From CAYNYF01 sp964401385 (GTDB lineage: Bacteria > Planctomycetota > Phycisphaerae > SM23-33): 64,000 bases of DNA. The notes under the pieces were generated by a model that saw only the letters and a list, made by a program, of their open reading frames with translations, was not told where the DNA came from and did no database searches. How positions within the stretch are numbered: position 1 is the first letter of the stretch; each line of letters opens with the position of its first letter. Positions 9,442-19,242 of the stretch are shown one piece after another. Location: the NCBI GenBank assembly GCA_964401385.1, contig CAYNYF010000008.1:1-64000 (forward strand). The letters are read 5' to 3'. The position numbers and the translations under genes were made by a program.

Positions 9442-10640
9442 GAGTCGCCTCCCCGCCTTTTGAGGATGTCCGCCACCTCGTTCGCGTCTTTGTCGCCCCG
9501 GCCGGAGAGGTTGATCAAGATGATCTTATCGCGGCCGAGCGTGGGCGCGAGTTTGGCGGCCTCGTGTATCGCATGGGCCGATTCCAGGGCTGGGATGATG
9601 CCCTCCGTCCGCGCCAGCAGGCAGAAGGCGTCGATAGCCTCGTCGTCGGAGCAGGTCGTGTATTGGACCCGGCCGATATCTTTCCAGTGGGAATGTTCCG
9701 GGCCCACGCCGGGATAGTCCAACCCGGCCGAGACGCTGTGGACGGGCGCGGTCTGGCCTTCGGCGTCCTGAAGGACGTAGCTCTTGGCCCCGTGCAGCAC
9801 GCCCGGAGAGCCGGCCACCAGGGAGGCAGCGTGGTCGCCGAGGTGCATGCTCCGCCCGCCGGCCTCGACGCCGATCATGCGCACCTGCTCGTCGGCGATC
9901 ATCGGGGCGAAGATCCCCGCGGCGTTGGAGCCGCCGCCGATGCAGGCAATGATCACGTCGGGCAGGCGGCCCTCGATTTCCAGCATCTGCTGCCGGGACT
10001 CCCGCCCGATGCAACACTGGAATTCGCGGACGATCTCGGGGAACGGGTGCGGCCCGACGACCGAGCCGATGATGTAGTGGGTGTGCTCGACCGAGGCCAT
10101 CCAGTCGCGCATCGCCTCGTTGCAGGCGTCCTTCAGCGTCCGCTGGCCGGTGGTGACGGGAATGACGCGAGACCCCAGCACCTTCATGCGGAAGACGTTC
10201 AACGCCTGACGGCGAATGTCCTCGGTGCCCATGTAGACGTCGCAGTCCAGGCCGAACGCCGCCGCGGCCGCGGCGGTGGCGACGCCGTGCTGCCCGGCGC
10301 CGGTCTCGGCGATGACTCGCTTCTTGCCCATCCGCAGGGCCAGCAGCCCCTGGCCGAGGGTGTTGTTGATCTTGTGGGCGCCGGTGTGGTTCATGTCCTC
10401 GCGCTTCAGGTAGATCCTGGCCCCGCCGAGGTGTTCGGTCAGCCGCCGGGCGAAGTACATCGCGCTGGGCCGGCCGGCGATCTCACGCAGGCACCGATCG
10501 AACTCCGCGAGGAAGTCTTTGTCGGCCATGGCGGTGCGGAACTCCCGCTCCAGTTGCGCCAGCGCCGCCATCAGCGTCTCCGGCACAAACTGTCCGCCGT
10601 ACGGCCCGAAATAGCCTGGCTTTTCTTTTGTCTTCGACAT
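9438..10640 (-). CDS. trpB: tryptophan synthase beta chain
   Basis: The 400-residue TrpB is the PLP enzyme that joins indole and serine. The start at 10640 (MSKTKEKPGYFGPYGG) fits the family N-terminus better than the upstream in-frame extension. The PLP lysine is Lys90 in HTGAHKINN. The catalytic Glu is in ETGAGQHG, and the PLP phosphate loop is GGGSNAAG. It is the first gene of a two-gene trpBA unit. Confidence 0.95.
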   Translation of the reverse strand: MSKTKEKPGYFGPYGGQFVPETLMAALAQLEREFRTAMADKDFLAEFDRCLREIAGRPSAMYFARRLTEHLGGARIYLKREDMNHTGAHKINNTLGQGLLALRMGKKRVIAETGAGQHGVATAAAAAAFGLDCDVYMGTEDIRRQALNVFRMKVLGSRVIPVTTGQRTLKDACNEAMRDWMASVEHTHYIIGSVVGPHPFPEIVREFQCCIGRESRQQMLEIEGRLPDVIIACIGGGSNAAGIFAPMIADEQVRMIGVEAGGRSMHLGDHAASLVAGSPGVLHGAKSYVLQDAEGQTAPVHSVSAGLDYPGVGPEHSHWKDIGRVQYTTCSDDEAIDAFCLLARTEGIIPALESAHAIHEAAKLAPTLGRDKIILINLSGRGDKDANEVADILKRRGGDS

Positions 10641-10746
10641 CAGCAGCTCGATCCGCACACGGCCGGACAGCATCGTCGGCGCGGGCACCAAAGATGGACG
10701 GCTCAAGAGCCCGTCGTTGCTTTTCCGTGCGTCCTTGTCGGCAGAG

Positions 10747-11514
10747 TTACCTCAATCCCATTTCGTGGAGGTTATCCAGCGAGATCTTCAGCGAATCAAA
10801 CGGGTCGCGTTCGTAGCACTCGTCTTGTTCGATGCAGTACCACTCGACGCCGGCGTCCTTGGCGGCGGCCAGGATCTCCGGCCAGTTCAGGTTGCCTTCG
10901 CCGATCTCGGCCATCCGCACCTTGCCGTCGGGGCCGTAGACCATGTCCTTCAGGTGCAGGACGGGCATCCGCCCGGCATATTTTCGGATCCACGCGGCCG
11001 GGTCGCCCCCGCCGGCCTGCACCCAGTAGGTATCGATCTCGGCCTTCACGTACTTGGGGTCGGAGTTTTCGTACAGCAGCTCCAGCAACGTCTTGCGACC
11101 GACTTTGGCGAACTCGTGGTTATGGTTGTGATAGGAAAAGTCCATCCCGGCCCGGGCAAGCTTCTTTCCAACCTCTGTGGCCAGTTGAGCGAACTTCACG
11201 ATCCCCTCGGCGCTGCGGTACTCATTGGGCATGCCCCCGATGGCAGGATGCTTGCAGCCCCACATCTGGTGCTCTTCGATCACCTTGTCGATCTCATCGG
11301 CGAACCGCGGCCAGGACGTGTGCGTCGAGCAGACGGTCAGCCCTTGGTCTTTGAGCATCCCGGCCAGCTCTGTCGGATCGCACGGTCCGAAGGCGGAAAT
11401 CTGAATCGCCTCGTACCCTATCTCCCGCACCCTCTTGAGGGTCCTGGCGATGTCGGTCGGGTTCTGGGTGAACTTCCGCAGCGTGTACATCTGCGCGGCC
11501 AGTACGGTCGACAT
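10747..11514 (-). CDS. sugar phosphate isomerase/epimerase, xylose-isomerase-like TIM barrel
   Basis: The 255-residue product has the AP-endonuclease-2/xylose-isomerase-like fold. Metal-site motifs are seen at FSYHNHNHEF, EIDTYWVQAGG and PVLHLKDM. The second ATG (11514) is chosen because AGGAG at 11524-11528 lies at ideal distance from it; the ATG at 11520 is too close. It lies just upstream of trpB on the same strand. Members act on sugars, inositols or other polyols; the substrate here is unknown. Confidence 0.85.
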   Translation of the reverse strand: MSTVLAAQMYTLRKFTQNPTDIARTLKRVREIGYEAIQISAFGPCDPTELAGMLKDQGLTVCSTHTSWPRFADEIDKVIEEHQMWGCKHPAIGGMPNEYRSAEGIVKFAQLATEVGKKLARAGMDFSYHNHNHEFAKVGRKTLLELLYENSDPKYVKAEIDTYWVQAGGGDPAAWIRKYAGRMPVLHLKDMVYGPDGKVRMAEIGEGNLNWPEILAAAKDAGVEWYCIEQDECYERDPFDSLKISLDNLHEMGLR

Positions 11515-11591
11515 GTTCATATTCTCCTGATTATGTTGCTGAGTATCATTGCCTTCCCGGCGGGCCATCGGGCGATCTCGCGCCGGTCCGA

Positions 11592-12530
11592 TTACGAGCT
11601 TTGGGTTTGTCCGGGCGGTTCCTTCCGGAACAAGCGAGCGTGGCGGATTCGGCGCGACAGCCAGAACCCGGCCACAGCGCCTCCGCCGCCCCAAGCCAGC
11701 CAGTCCACTGGCAGGGCCGCCCGCAGCGGTATGCGCCGGGCTACGATCAAAACGTTGTACCAAGCTGGCCCACTGGACCCTTTCGCGCCGGCGCTGCCCA
11801 GGGCGAACACCACCACCGCCATCAGGATCGGCCCCAGCCAGAACGGAATTGAACTGCGGATCGGAAAGGCCCAATGAGCCGCCAGCGCCCCGACAAAGAA
11901 ACTTGCCGCCAGGGCGAAGGCAATCTGCCCGCGGTCGGTCGAGCGGAAAGTGTAGACCAGCAGGGTCAGCGCCACAGCTATTTCCAACAGTCCGGCCCCG
12001 GTCATTTGCGGCAAGCGGTTTGCCTTGTGGCCGCGGCCGGCGGCGGCGGGGGAGCTCGAATCGCTTTCGGGCTGTTCTCCGGCCCAGGTCAAGCGGGGAA
12101 AGAGTCTGCCTCCTGCGGCACGAGTCAATGCGATCACGACCATTGCGCCGGCCAGGATGCCGGCAAGCGCAAGCACCTCCAGTGCCAGCAGGCAGAACAC
12201 CCGGCCGCTATTGGCTTCCCAGCGCCACAACATCATCCGGGCCGGCTCACTGCGCAAGCTCAAGCCGGCCGCACCCACCAGCGTCGCCAGCAACGCTCCC
12301 TCCGGCGGCCCCGACAGCGTCAACACCGCGCACAGTAGCGCAATCCCCCAGACCACGCCAGCGTAGGCGGCCAGCCGGGCGTACGCGCCGTCCGGCAGGA
12401 AGGACAGAACGCCCTGCGCTTCCCAGGGCGTGACGGCGCGCCAACAGACAAACCACGCGAAGACCATGGCGATCGCGGCCGTGACCTGTACCTGCGTTTT
12501 TTCCAGCCAGTGCCGTTGCTGCGGGTTCAT
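11592..12530 (-). CDS. multi-pass membrane protein, function unknown
   Basis: The product is about 312 residues if it starts at MNPQQRHW (12530). An ATG 36 bases upstream is possible. Several hydrophobic segments are visible (AAIAMVFAWFVCWRAV, AYAGVVWGIALLCAVLTL, ILAGAMVVIALT, GLLEIAVALTLLVYTF, PFWLGPILMAVVVFALG), with a hydrophilic Ser/Ala-rich loop in the middle. I recognise no family. It shares strand with the isomerase, with about 77 bases between them. Confidence 0.6.
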   Translation of the reverse strand: MNPQQRHWLEKTQVQVTAAIAMVFAWFVCWRAVTPWEAQGVLSFLPDGAYARLAAYAGVVWGIALLCAVLTLSGPPEGALLATLVGAAGLSLRSEPARMMLWRWEANSGRVFCLLALEVLALAGILAGAMVVIALTRAAGGRLFPRLTWAGEQPESDSSSPAAAGRGHKANRLPQMTGAGLLEIAVALTLLVYTFRSTDRGQIAFALAASFFVGALAAHWAFPIRSSIPFWLGPILMAVVVFALGSAGAKGSSGPAWYNVLIVARRIPLRAALPVDWLAWGGGGAVAGFWLSRRIRHARLFRKEPPGQTQSS

Positions 12531-12736
12531 GTTCCCGATCCGTCTGAGTGTTGTTACTATCCTCATGATATTCTGCGGACCCGCCTACCCGTCCACGGCG
12601 GGCAGGCAGCTAACGGCCGGCCCGCCCGGCGCCTCAGCCGGGGCTAAGCCTTGGCAGTCGACCACCTAGCGGGTAGATTGGATGTCGTGCAAACCGATGC
12701 GTATCCTAATCGCACAAGACGATAAAGGCAATTCCG

Positions 12737-13753
12737 ATGGCTGATAGTGTAGTGGACAGGCTTACTGCCAGGGCACGACGGGCATGCCGGCGCGTCGCCC
12801 TGCCGGAGTCGGAGGACGCACGCGTACTTCGGGCAGCCGAGACGATTGTTCGTCGCGGCTACGCCCAGGTGGTGGTGCTCGGCGAGCCGGACAAGGTGCG
12901 AGCGTTGGCTGCTGAAATCGGGGCAGACTTAGCGCAAGTGGAAATCGTGAACCATCTTGGAGACGACGACCGCCAACGGTACATCCAGGACCTATACGAA
13001 AGACGGAAGCACAGGGGCCTGACGCTGGAGGAGGCCGAGGAGATGCTCGCGCATCCGGTTTATTACGCGGGCATGATGCTCCGTGCCGGAAGGGTCGACG
13101 GCGTCGTGGCCGGCAGCAACTGCCCGACGTGCGACACGGTGCGGGCGGGTATCTACGGCGCCGGCCTGCGGGAGGGCAACAAGACCGTCTCGGCGTGCAG
13201 CATAATGAACACGATTGCTCCCGAGGTCGGGGTGGGCGGCTCGTTGATCTTTGCGGACACGGGCGTGCTGCCAACCCCAACCGTGGAACAGTTGGCGGAC
13301 ATTGCCATCTCGGCCGCGGATAGCTGTCGCGTGCTGCTGGATGCCGAGCCGCTGGTGGCGATGCTGAGTTTTTCGACCTATGGCTCGGCCTCCGGGCCGG
13401 AGGTGGACCGGGTCCGGCAGGCGACGGAGTTGGTGCGGAAACGGGCTCCGCATTTGAAGGTTGAAGGAGAGATTCAACTGGACGCGGCCCTGGTGCCCGA
13501 GGTGGTGCCCCGCAAGCTCCCACACGCCGAGGCGGCCGGTCGGGCAAACACGCTGATTTTCCCGGACCTCAACAGCGGCAACATCGGCTACAAGCTCGTC
13601 GAGCGCCTGGGCAGGGCGACCGCCCTCGGCCCGTTGCTTCAGGGCCTGGCCAAGCCGGTGAACGACCTTTCGCGCGGGTGCAGCGAGCAGGACATCGTGC
13701 TGGTAACGGCCATTACCTCAGTACAGGCCGCCGATACCGGGAAAGAAAAGTAA
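12737..13753 (+). CDS. pta: phosphate acetyltransferase
   Basis: The 338-residue protein interconverts acetyl-CoA and acetyl phosphate. It matches the short, catalytic-domain-only Pta class: ALPESEDARVLRAAETI near the N-terminus, then GVVAGSNCPTCDTVRAGI, GLREGNKTVSACSIMNT, FADTGVLPTPT, LSFSTYGSASG, GEIQLDAALVPEV and LIFPDLNSGNIGYK. No acetate kinase gene lies in the window. It ends 2 bases before the broken DJ-1 gene. Confidence 0.93.
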   Translation: MADSVVDRLTARARRACRRVALPESEDARVLRAAETIVRRGYAQVVVLGEPDKVRALAAEIGADLAQVEIVNHLGDDDRQRYIQDLYERRKHRGLTLEEAEEMLAHPVYYAGMMLRAGRVDGVVAGSNCPTCDTVRAGIYGAGLREGNKTVSACSIMNTIAPEVGVGGSLIFADTGVLPTPTVEQLADIAISAADSCRVLLDAEPLVAMLSFSTYGSASGPEVDRVRQATELVRKRAPHLKVEGEIQLDAALVPEVVPRKLPHAEAAGRANTLIFPDLNSGNIGYKLVERLGRATALGPLLQGLAKPVNDLSRGCSEQDIVLVTAITSVQAADTGKEK

Positions 13754-13755
13754 CC

Positions 13756-14597
13756 GTGGCGTCCGAGGGCAAACTGAGCAACCGCCGAATCGCTCTGGTC
13801 ATTGCCGAGGGCTATCACGAGCACGAATTCTGGTTCCCTTACTATCGCTTTCTGGAAGAAGGTTCCGAGGTCGTGGTGGCCGGCCCGGAGGTGGGAACGG
13901 TCCGCGGCGAAGGCCCGGCGGGCAGGAACGGCTTAGCCCGAACATTTCATGACCTTCTCACGTCCGGCGGGGCCTTTAGGCCGTCGGCTGTGTTCTCCGC
14001 GCGAGCTATCCTCGGCGTATCGTAGAGATACGCCTCCGGAATCTCGCTTGTGCGGCCTTGCCGAGCGACCAAAATGCCCGCGCCGGAAGGAACAGTCTGT
14101 CAGGGTACCTCCTCTGCATTTATCGTGAGAACTTTGCTCGTGAAGCCATCTTCTGGCAATGTGCGCAAGAACGTCATGAAATATCCGGGTTAGCGGCCGA
14201 AGTTGCCCAGACCGTGGAACGAATCGACGACGCCGAGCTGGACGCGGTCTATCTGCCGGGGGGTATCTTCGGCCCGCTGAGCCTGCGGGCCCACGAACCG
14301 ACACTGAAGCTCGTCCGGGACGCGATGCAGCGGGGCATCGTTGTCGCCGCCATCTGCCACGCCCAATGGATACTGGTTTCCGCCGGCGTCGTCCGCGGGC
14401 GGAAGCTCACCGGGCCGCCCGACATGGCCGTCGACATAACCAACGCCGGCGGCGATTATCAGAAAGCCCGGGCCGTGAGGGACGGCAACCTCATCACGGC
14501 CGTGTACTTCGGCTACCTGCCCCACCAGTTCCGCCTGCTCATGCCGGCCCTGGCGGAGAACCCGGTCGATCTCGGCGTTCAGCAGGTCATTGCCTGA
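13756..14597 (+). pseudogene. DJ-1/PfpI family gene disrupted by an inserted element
   Basis: The N-terminal half starts at GTG 13756 (NRRIALVIAEGYHEHEFWFPYYRF) and runs to about 13932. The rest resumes after 14193 (AEVAQTVERIDDAELDAVYLPGG, then the nucleophile-elbow Cys in AAICHAQW). A 261-bp element with inverted ends sits between them and brings in stop codons. Removing the element and one copy of a 4-base duplication leaves the halves one base out of frame. So either there is a further indel or my boundary is one base off. The original protein would be a DJ-1-superfamily peptidase, chaperone or glyoxalase-like enzyme. Confidence 0.82.
13933..14193. mobile_element. MITE-like element (261 bp), possibly IS1380-related
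   Basis: The left end starts TTAGCCCGAACATTTCATGA and the right end, read inward on the other strand, starts CTAACCCGGATATTTCATGA. They match at 17 of the first 21 bases, with similarity continuing inward. Both sides are flanked by CGGC (13929-13932 and 14194-14197), a possible 4-base target duplication. A perfect 8-base hairpin (GGCGTATC/GATACGCC, 14014-14034) lies inside. It has no transposase, so it would be non-autonomous. The IS1380 link rests on remembered end sequences and duplication size and is weak. Confidence 0.78.
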
Positions 14598-14606
14598 GCG
14601 CAGGCG

Positions 14607-15500
14607 TCACTTCGCCTTCTTGGGCTCGGGCTTCAAGACCTTCCTGATGACGTCGGCGTACGACATCATCACCACGTAGTTCCGCAGGACGAAGCCGTTG
14701 TGCTTGAGTCCTTCCTTGGAGTAGTCGCCGTTCCATTTCGCCGGGTTGGACGGATGCACGCCGTCGCGGGAGATCAGCGTGGGCACTTCGTACGTCCCGC
14801 CGGAGACGGACTTGAACTTCGGGCTGGCGCCGGACCAGTCCTCCGGGCGGCGGTCCATGCAGGCTTGGTAGTAATCGGACACGGGGACCTTCATGTCCTT
14901 CGCCACCTTGCGCACCACCTCGACGAACTGCTTGACCTTGGCGTCGGCCCCGTGGCGCGGGGGGATGGTGCTGAGGATCACCACCGCGCCGTTGTCGAGG
15001 CACTTCCGAACGGCCTGGCGCGTGTACTTCTCGTAGTCGGCGACGCTGACCCCCCCGAGGTCGTTGGTGCCGAACATGATCAGCACGCACTCGGGGTTGA
15101 GTTTCTTGAGCCACTTGTCGGCGTTGTCGGCGCACCACTTCATGATCATCATGCCGGTGTTGCCGTACTGGTCGCCCTTCCACTTGTGCCAGCAATCATC
15201 CTTCATGTAGCCCTTGACCAGGTCGAACGCGGCCTGGGTGGGCTTGTCGATGTTCTTCTGGGTCCACTTCAGGGAGGCCCAGAAGGCCATGGAGACCGTG
15301 ATGGAATCGCCGAAGTGGGCGAAGGTTCCCTTCTCGCCGGTGAACTTGGCGTGGACCTTTTTCATCGGCTCGACCCAGTAGTCCTTCTCGGGCGGCTTCG
15401 CTTTGGCTGCCTTGGCGGGCTTTGCGATCTCTTTCTCGGCCGCCAGCACCGGCGCGACTACCAACGCGACGACAGCAAGCAACAAAATGAACCTTTTCAT
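14607..15500 (-). CDS. secreted SGNH/GDSL-type hydrolase
   Basis: The 297-residue product starts at MKRFILLLAVVALVV (15500), preceded by AGGAGA at 15507-15513 and followed by a cleavable signal ending near VLAA. A Lys/Ala-rich linker follows. Block I is FGDSITVS (catalytic Ser), block III is FGTNDLGG and block V is SRDGVHPS (catalytic Asp and His). These enzymes are esterases or lipases, often deacetylating polysaccharides. The substrate is unknown, but secretion and the carbohydrate-gene neighbourhood fit glycan deacylation. Confidence 0.83.
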   Translation of the reverse strand: MKRFILLLAVVALVVAPVLAAEKEIAKPAKAAKAKPPEKDYWVEPMKKVHAKFTGEKGTFAHFGDSITVSMAFWASLKWTQKNIDKPTQAAFDLVKGYMKDDCWHKWKGDQYGNTGMMIMKWCADNADKWLKKLNPECVLIMFGTNDLGGVSVADYEKYTRQAVRKCLDNGAVVILSTIPPRHGADAKVKQFVEVVRKVAKDMKVPVSDYYQACMDRRPEDWSGASPKFKSVSGGTYEVPTLISRDGVHPSNPAKWNGDYSKEGLKHNGFVLRNYVVMMSYADVIRKVLKPEPKKAK

Positions 15501-15678
15501 GAGATGTTCTCCTCTCGTGTCAGCAGGTGTTCGTCCCCTGTCCATGGACTGTGGAGTCCGCCGCCCATGCGGCCACGGCGGGGCGAAGCAGCATCCTTTG
15601 CTCTGGCCAAGTAGATTAACCCGCACCGGCGCGTCAGGGATTCGGGCAAATTGTAACGGCCGCCGTGGCTGCGCCTGT

Positions 15679-16560
15679 TTACCTCTGCTTCATCCTTCGG
15701 GCCTGGATGTCGTTATACTTGCGCTGATGTGCCGAGCCGCGGGCGTCGGCGAGATACGTTCCGGCCATGGCCCTGCTGCCGAAGACGCCTCGCCCGACGG
15801 CCTCGCATGGATCGATCCTCCGGACCACGACGTGCTCCCAGCCACAGGTTGCGGCGATGATTCGGCCTTCGGGGCTGAGTACGATCGACTCGCCCGGGTG
15901 GCAAAAGAGCACAAACAGTCCGTTCTCATAGGCCCGCTGGCGGATGAAGCGCTCGTTAGCTCCCTCGCCCCACATGCCGTAGGAGTTGATGATCAGCACC
16001 CTCGCCCCGGCCAATGCCAGCGACCGCGCCGCCTCGGGGTACTGCCGATCGGCGCAGATGAGCACGCCGATGGGCGCGAACGGGGTCTGGAAAACGTGGT
16101 GGGCGCGGCCCAGTCTGTTGACGACTTCGAAGTCGGCGTGGATCTTATCGTACTTGCCGACGATCCTGCCGGCCGGGTCGATTGCGAAGGTGGTGTTAAA
16201 GACGGATTGTCGGCGTCGGTGGTCCAGGCTGTTGGCGAAGAGCCACACGCCAAGTCTCTCTGCCTCTGTCTGGAGTGCTGGGATGCACTTGCTCTTGATC
16301 GTATCCGCCACCGCCAACTGCCGCTTGCGGAAGGCCGCAAGCCGCCTGGCATAACCTTTGGTTTCCTTGTCCGCCGGGCCGAGCTTGTGTTTCTTCAACT
16401 CGCGCGTGATGTAGCCATCGAGCACGCCTTCGGGCGTGGCGATCACCTCTGCCCCCATCTCGGCGGCCTGATGAAGGTACCCGATCAGCGCCTTGAGATT
16501 CTTTCGGGGCTTCCACAGTTCCGGCCAGAACGAGATTCCTGCAATTGTTAATGGCCTCAC
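15679..16560 (-). CDS. carbon-nitrogen hydrolase (nitrilase superfamily)
   Basis: The 293-residue enzyme has the Glu-Lys-Cys triad of the superfamily: Glu44 in ATPEGVLDG, Lys139 in GKYDKIH and Cys169 in GVLICADRQYPE. The rest follows the alpha-beta-beta-alpha layout (VLIINSYGMWGEGANE, AYENGLFVLFCHPGES). No signal peptide, so cytoplasmic. Members hydrolyse amides, carbamoyl groups or nitriles; the substrate cannot be read. Confidence 0.87.
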   Translation of the reverse strand: MRPLTIAGISFWPELWKPRKNLKALIGYLHQAAEMGAEVIATPEGVLDGYITRELKKHKLGPADKETKGYARRLAAFRKRQLAVADTIKSKCIPALQTEAERLGVWLFANSLDHRRRQSVFNTTFAIDPAGRIVGKYDKIHADFEVVNRLGRAHHVFQTPFAPIGVLICADRQYPEAARSLALAGARVLIINSYGMWGEGANERFIRQRAYENGLFVLFCHPGESIVLSPEGRIIAATCGWEHVVVRRIDPCEAVGRGVFGSRAMAGTYLADARGSAHQRKYNDIQARRMKQR

Positions 16561-16806
16561 CGCATTCTCCTAAGACTCACTGAAAGCTTTGACAGAATTC
16601 GAACCGCCTGACTGCCGGACCGCACGGCGCCGGTTAACTCGGAACAGCCTCGTGTAAAGGGGAGTGGCGGAGATAGATTTTGCCGGCTCCGTTTCCGCCA
16701 CGTGCAGCGTGGGCTCCCCACCGGGCTAAGACAGGCGACAGTTGCGGCGGCTGGTGGATGGACGCGGGGTGCGTCGTGGACCGCGGCAATGGCCTCTTCC
16801 GGAACG

Positions 16807-18219
16807 TCAGGTATAGAAGAAATATGCACTGGCCGTGCAGTCCTTCTCGGCGGTGACCCTGACCCAGTGGGCGCTGAAGCCGGCGGGAAACTCATGGTGC
16901 ACGTAGCCCTTCGCGGGCACGGGGAAGGTCTGGTAGGTTTTCCAGGTGCCGTTGCCGAGGAAGTCCACTTCGACGGCGAAGGCGGCCGGCTGGTCGTCCT
17001 CGCAAGCCAGGTGCAGGACCTTCTTGTCGAAGCCCGTCATGAGATAGGGATCGGAGGGCTCGCCGGCTTTGACCTTCTCGTTCCACCACGGCCCGCCCCA
17101 GCCGGCCGGCTTGCCGAAGTGCCACAGGTCGTCGGTCTTGCCGAACCACAGACCCGATTGCGGCTCTCCGGTCAGCCGGTTATGCGGCCCCGAGGGGCTG
17201 GCGTTGTCCGCCCCCATCACCAGCATCCCGCGCCAGGCGCAGAAATCGCCCAGCACCCACAGGTGGGTGGAGATCGGGCGAATGCCCCACACCCGGTTGC
17301 CGTACGCCCACGGGGACAGCTCGTAGAACATCCCGTGGCAGTCCATCAGCATCCGCTCGTGCTCGGTCTCGCGGATTCTCGGCCATTCGGTCGACCATAT
17401 GTGGTCGAAGGTGTGGCTGGCCTTTGGCAGGCGGTAGGTCGCCCATTGTTTGTTGGCGTCGGTGTAGACCTTCAGGATGGCCGAGGCCCTGTCCCAGCCG
17501 GTCGCGAAGATCGTCCTGGAAGGGAAATCCCCCCGGCCGGTGACCTCGACGAAGGGTTTGCTTTCCAGGATGGTCCAGTTTTTCCCGTCCCATTCCGCCA
17601 GGCGCCCGCCGGCGACTTTGCCGAGAAAGTCCGCCTCCTGGTAGTCATTGCCGGCCACGACGACCTTGCCCAGGCCGGAATAGCCGGCCTTGAGGTGGAT
17701 ATACCTCGGCCGGGGGGACCGCAGCTCCTTCGCCAGGTCCGCCAGTTGCAGCACCCGCAGGCTGTGCAGGTCCACCTCGAAGAACTCGCCCTCCATTCCC
17801 AGCATGTAGACCTTATTGTCGGGGTCCTGAAGGTGGTACATCGTCGAGCACAGCCGGACGTCCACCAGCCCTCCGATCGTGCGGATCTTCCGGTCGGCGT
17901 CGATCACGTGGGGGCCGATGATGAGCTGGTTCGACGGCAGGTGCACCATCCGGTTGGTGTAGGTGCCGACGCGGCTTTCAGGGCGCCGGGTGAGGTGGAA
18001 GTTCTCGTCGATCTCATACAGCCCCGTGCCCACGCCGGATTCCTTCTTGTGCGAGACGTAGGAAACCGCCCACAGCCGACCGGCCCAGGGCATCAGGGCC
18101 CCGACGCCGCACTCGCTCCGCGGCGGACCCAGCTCCGCCTTGAGGCACAGGTCCGGAATCACGCCGCTGACGCAAAACGGACTCGCCGAAGAACTATTGC
18201 CGACCTTGCCGTTGGGCAT
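16807..18219 (-). CDS. conserved beta-propeller-like protein, function unknown
   Basis: The product is about 470 residues. The start MPNGKVGNSS (18219) is chosen because GGAGG lies about 8 bases upstream. The sequence is rich in short beta-strand repeats with Trp, Gly and Asp turns (AGRLWAVSYVSHK, GTGLYEIDENF, NKVYMLGMEGEFFEVD, ILKVYTDANKQWATYRLP), suggesting a propeller. No signal peptide is evident. It looks like a hypothetical protein family of planctomycete type, but I cannot name it. Confidence 0.6.
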   Translation of the reverse strand: MPNGKVGNSSSASPFCVSGVIPDLCLKAELGPPRSECGVGALMPWAGRLWAVSYVSHKKESGVGTGLYEIDENFHLTRRPESRVGTYTNRMVHLPSNQLIIGPHVIDADRKIRTIGGLVDVRLCSTMYHLQDPDNKVYMLGMEGEFFEVDLHSLRVLQLADLAKELRSPRPRYIHLKAGYSGLGKVVVAGNDYQEADFLGKVAGGRLAEWDGKNWTILESKPFVEVTGRGDFPSRTIFATGWDRASAILKVYTDANKQWATYRLPKASHTFDHIWSTEWPRIRETEHERMLMDCHGMFYELSPWAYGNRVWGIRPISTHLWVLGDFCAWRGMLVMGADNASPSGPHNRLTGEPQSGLWFGKTDDLWHFGKPAGWGGPWWNEKVKAGEPSDPYLMTGFDKKVLHLACEDDQPAAFAVEVDFLGNGTWKTYQTFPVPAKGYVHHEFPAGFSAHWVRVTAEKDCTASAYFFYT

Positions 18220-18392
18220 TCTCAGCCTCCCTGATCCTGTTCGGCGCACGCGCTGCTGTCAGTTCGGCGGCATTGTACCTGCCCAATCTCGCGGCTTCGA
18301 CCTTTTCCACGCCCGCGCGCGCCAAACCTGAGGAGACACCGGACGTGGGCAAAGAGCGGCCCCCAGGCGGCCATCTCGCCGGGCCGGCTTTT

Positions 18393-19181
18393 CTACGGCG
18401 AGAAGGGCTTCAACTTCTCTGGAGCGACCTCTCGGATGAGTGCCCTGGCCAGGACGAGATTGGCGTCGACCATCGCGGTTTGACCGATCCGCTTTTCTGT
18501 CACGGCCAGCGGGATTTCCGTGCAGCCGAGAACGATCGCCTCGGCGCCCTTGGCTTGCAGGTGCTCGATGGCCTCGGCCAAAAGCCGCCTGGCGGCCTCG
18601 GTGACCGGGCTCGGCCGGGCCTTGATGCCGTAGTCGGTGTCGTAGATCGCCCTCTGCACGGCCTGTTCCTGAAGCCGCTCATCCGGCAGTGAGACGCGGA
18701 AGCCCTGCGGCCGGAGGCAGTCGGGGTAGACCCTCGTTTGATGCGTCCCGGTGGTGCACAAAACGCCGACGTGCCGGACCTGCGGAAAGTGCTCGCGCAG
18801 GAACCGCGCCACCTCGTCGATCATGTGAAGCAGCCTGATCCTGCTGCCGGCCTCCGCGAGATTCCGGCGGATCACATCAAAGATTCGCGGCGAATGGGCC
18901 GTGTTGCAGGGAATCCCCACCACGCCGGCTCCGAGTTTTTCCAGGTCGAGTATGATCCGGCTGATTGCGCCGGCCGGGTTGTCCGTGGTCCGCCCCAGCA
19001 GGAATTTCGTGCGATCGGCGATTTGCTCCGGCACGGACAGCAGGGCAATGGGCAGATGCTGCTGGTCGGTGGTGGCTTCGGTCTGATCGAGTATTTTCCG
19101 GGCGAGGTCCAGCCCGGCGTATGGCCCGACGCCGCCGACAATGCCGATCATCTCACTGGCTTTTCCGGCTGGCTGTTTCAT
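18393..19181 (-). CDS. aspartate/glutamate racemase family protein
   Basis: The 262-residue product opens with IGIVGGVGPYAGLDLARK. It has both catalytic cysteines of the family, in VGIPCNTAHSPR and IVLGCTEIPLAV. CTTGTHQTRVYPD in the middle also matches. The start at 19181 is used; a second ATG at 19151 would give MIGIVGG. It lies 61 bases downstream of the broken URO-D gene on the same strand. Aspartate racemase is likelier than the dedicated cell-wall glutamate racemase. Confidence 0.87.
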   Translation of the reverse strand: MKQPAGKASEMIGIVGGVGPYAGLDLARKILDQTEATTDQQHLPIALLSVPEQIADRTKFLLGRTTDNPAGAISRIILDLEKLGAGVVGIPCNTAHSPRIFDVIRRNLAEAGSRIRLLHMIDEVARFLREHFPQVRHVGVLCTTGTHQTRVYPDCLRPQGFRVSLPDERLQEQAVQRAIYDTDYGIKARPSPVTEAARRLLAEAIEHLQAKGAEAIVLGCTEIPLAVTEKRIGQTAMVDANLVLARALIREVAPEKLKPFSP

Positions 19182-19242
19182 GGGCGGTTCGCAGTGGGCA
19201 TTGTCGCCGCTTTCGGCCGGGACACCACCGGCAGATAGCCCG

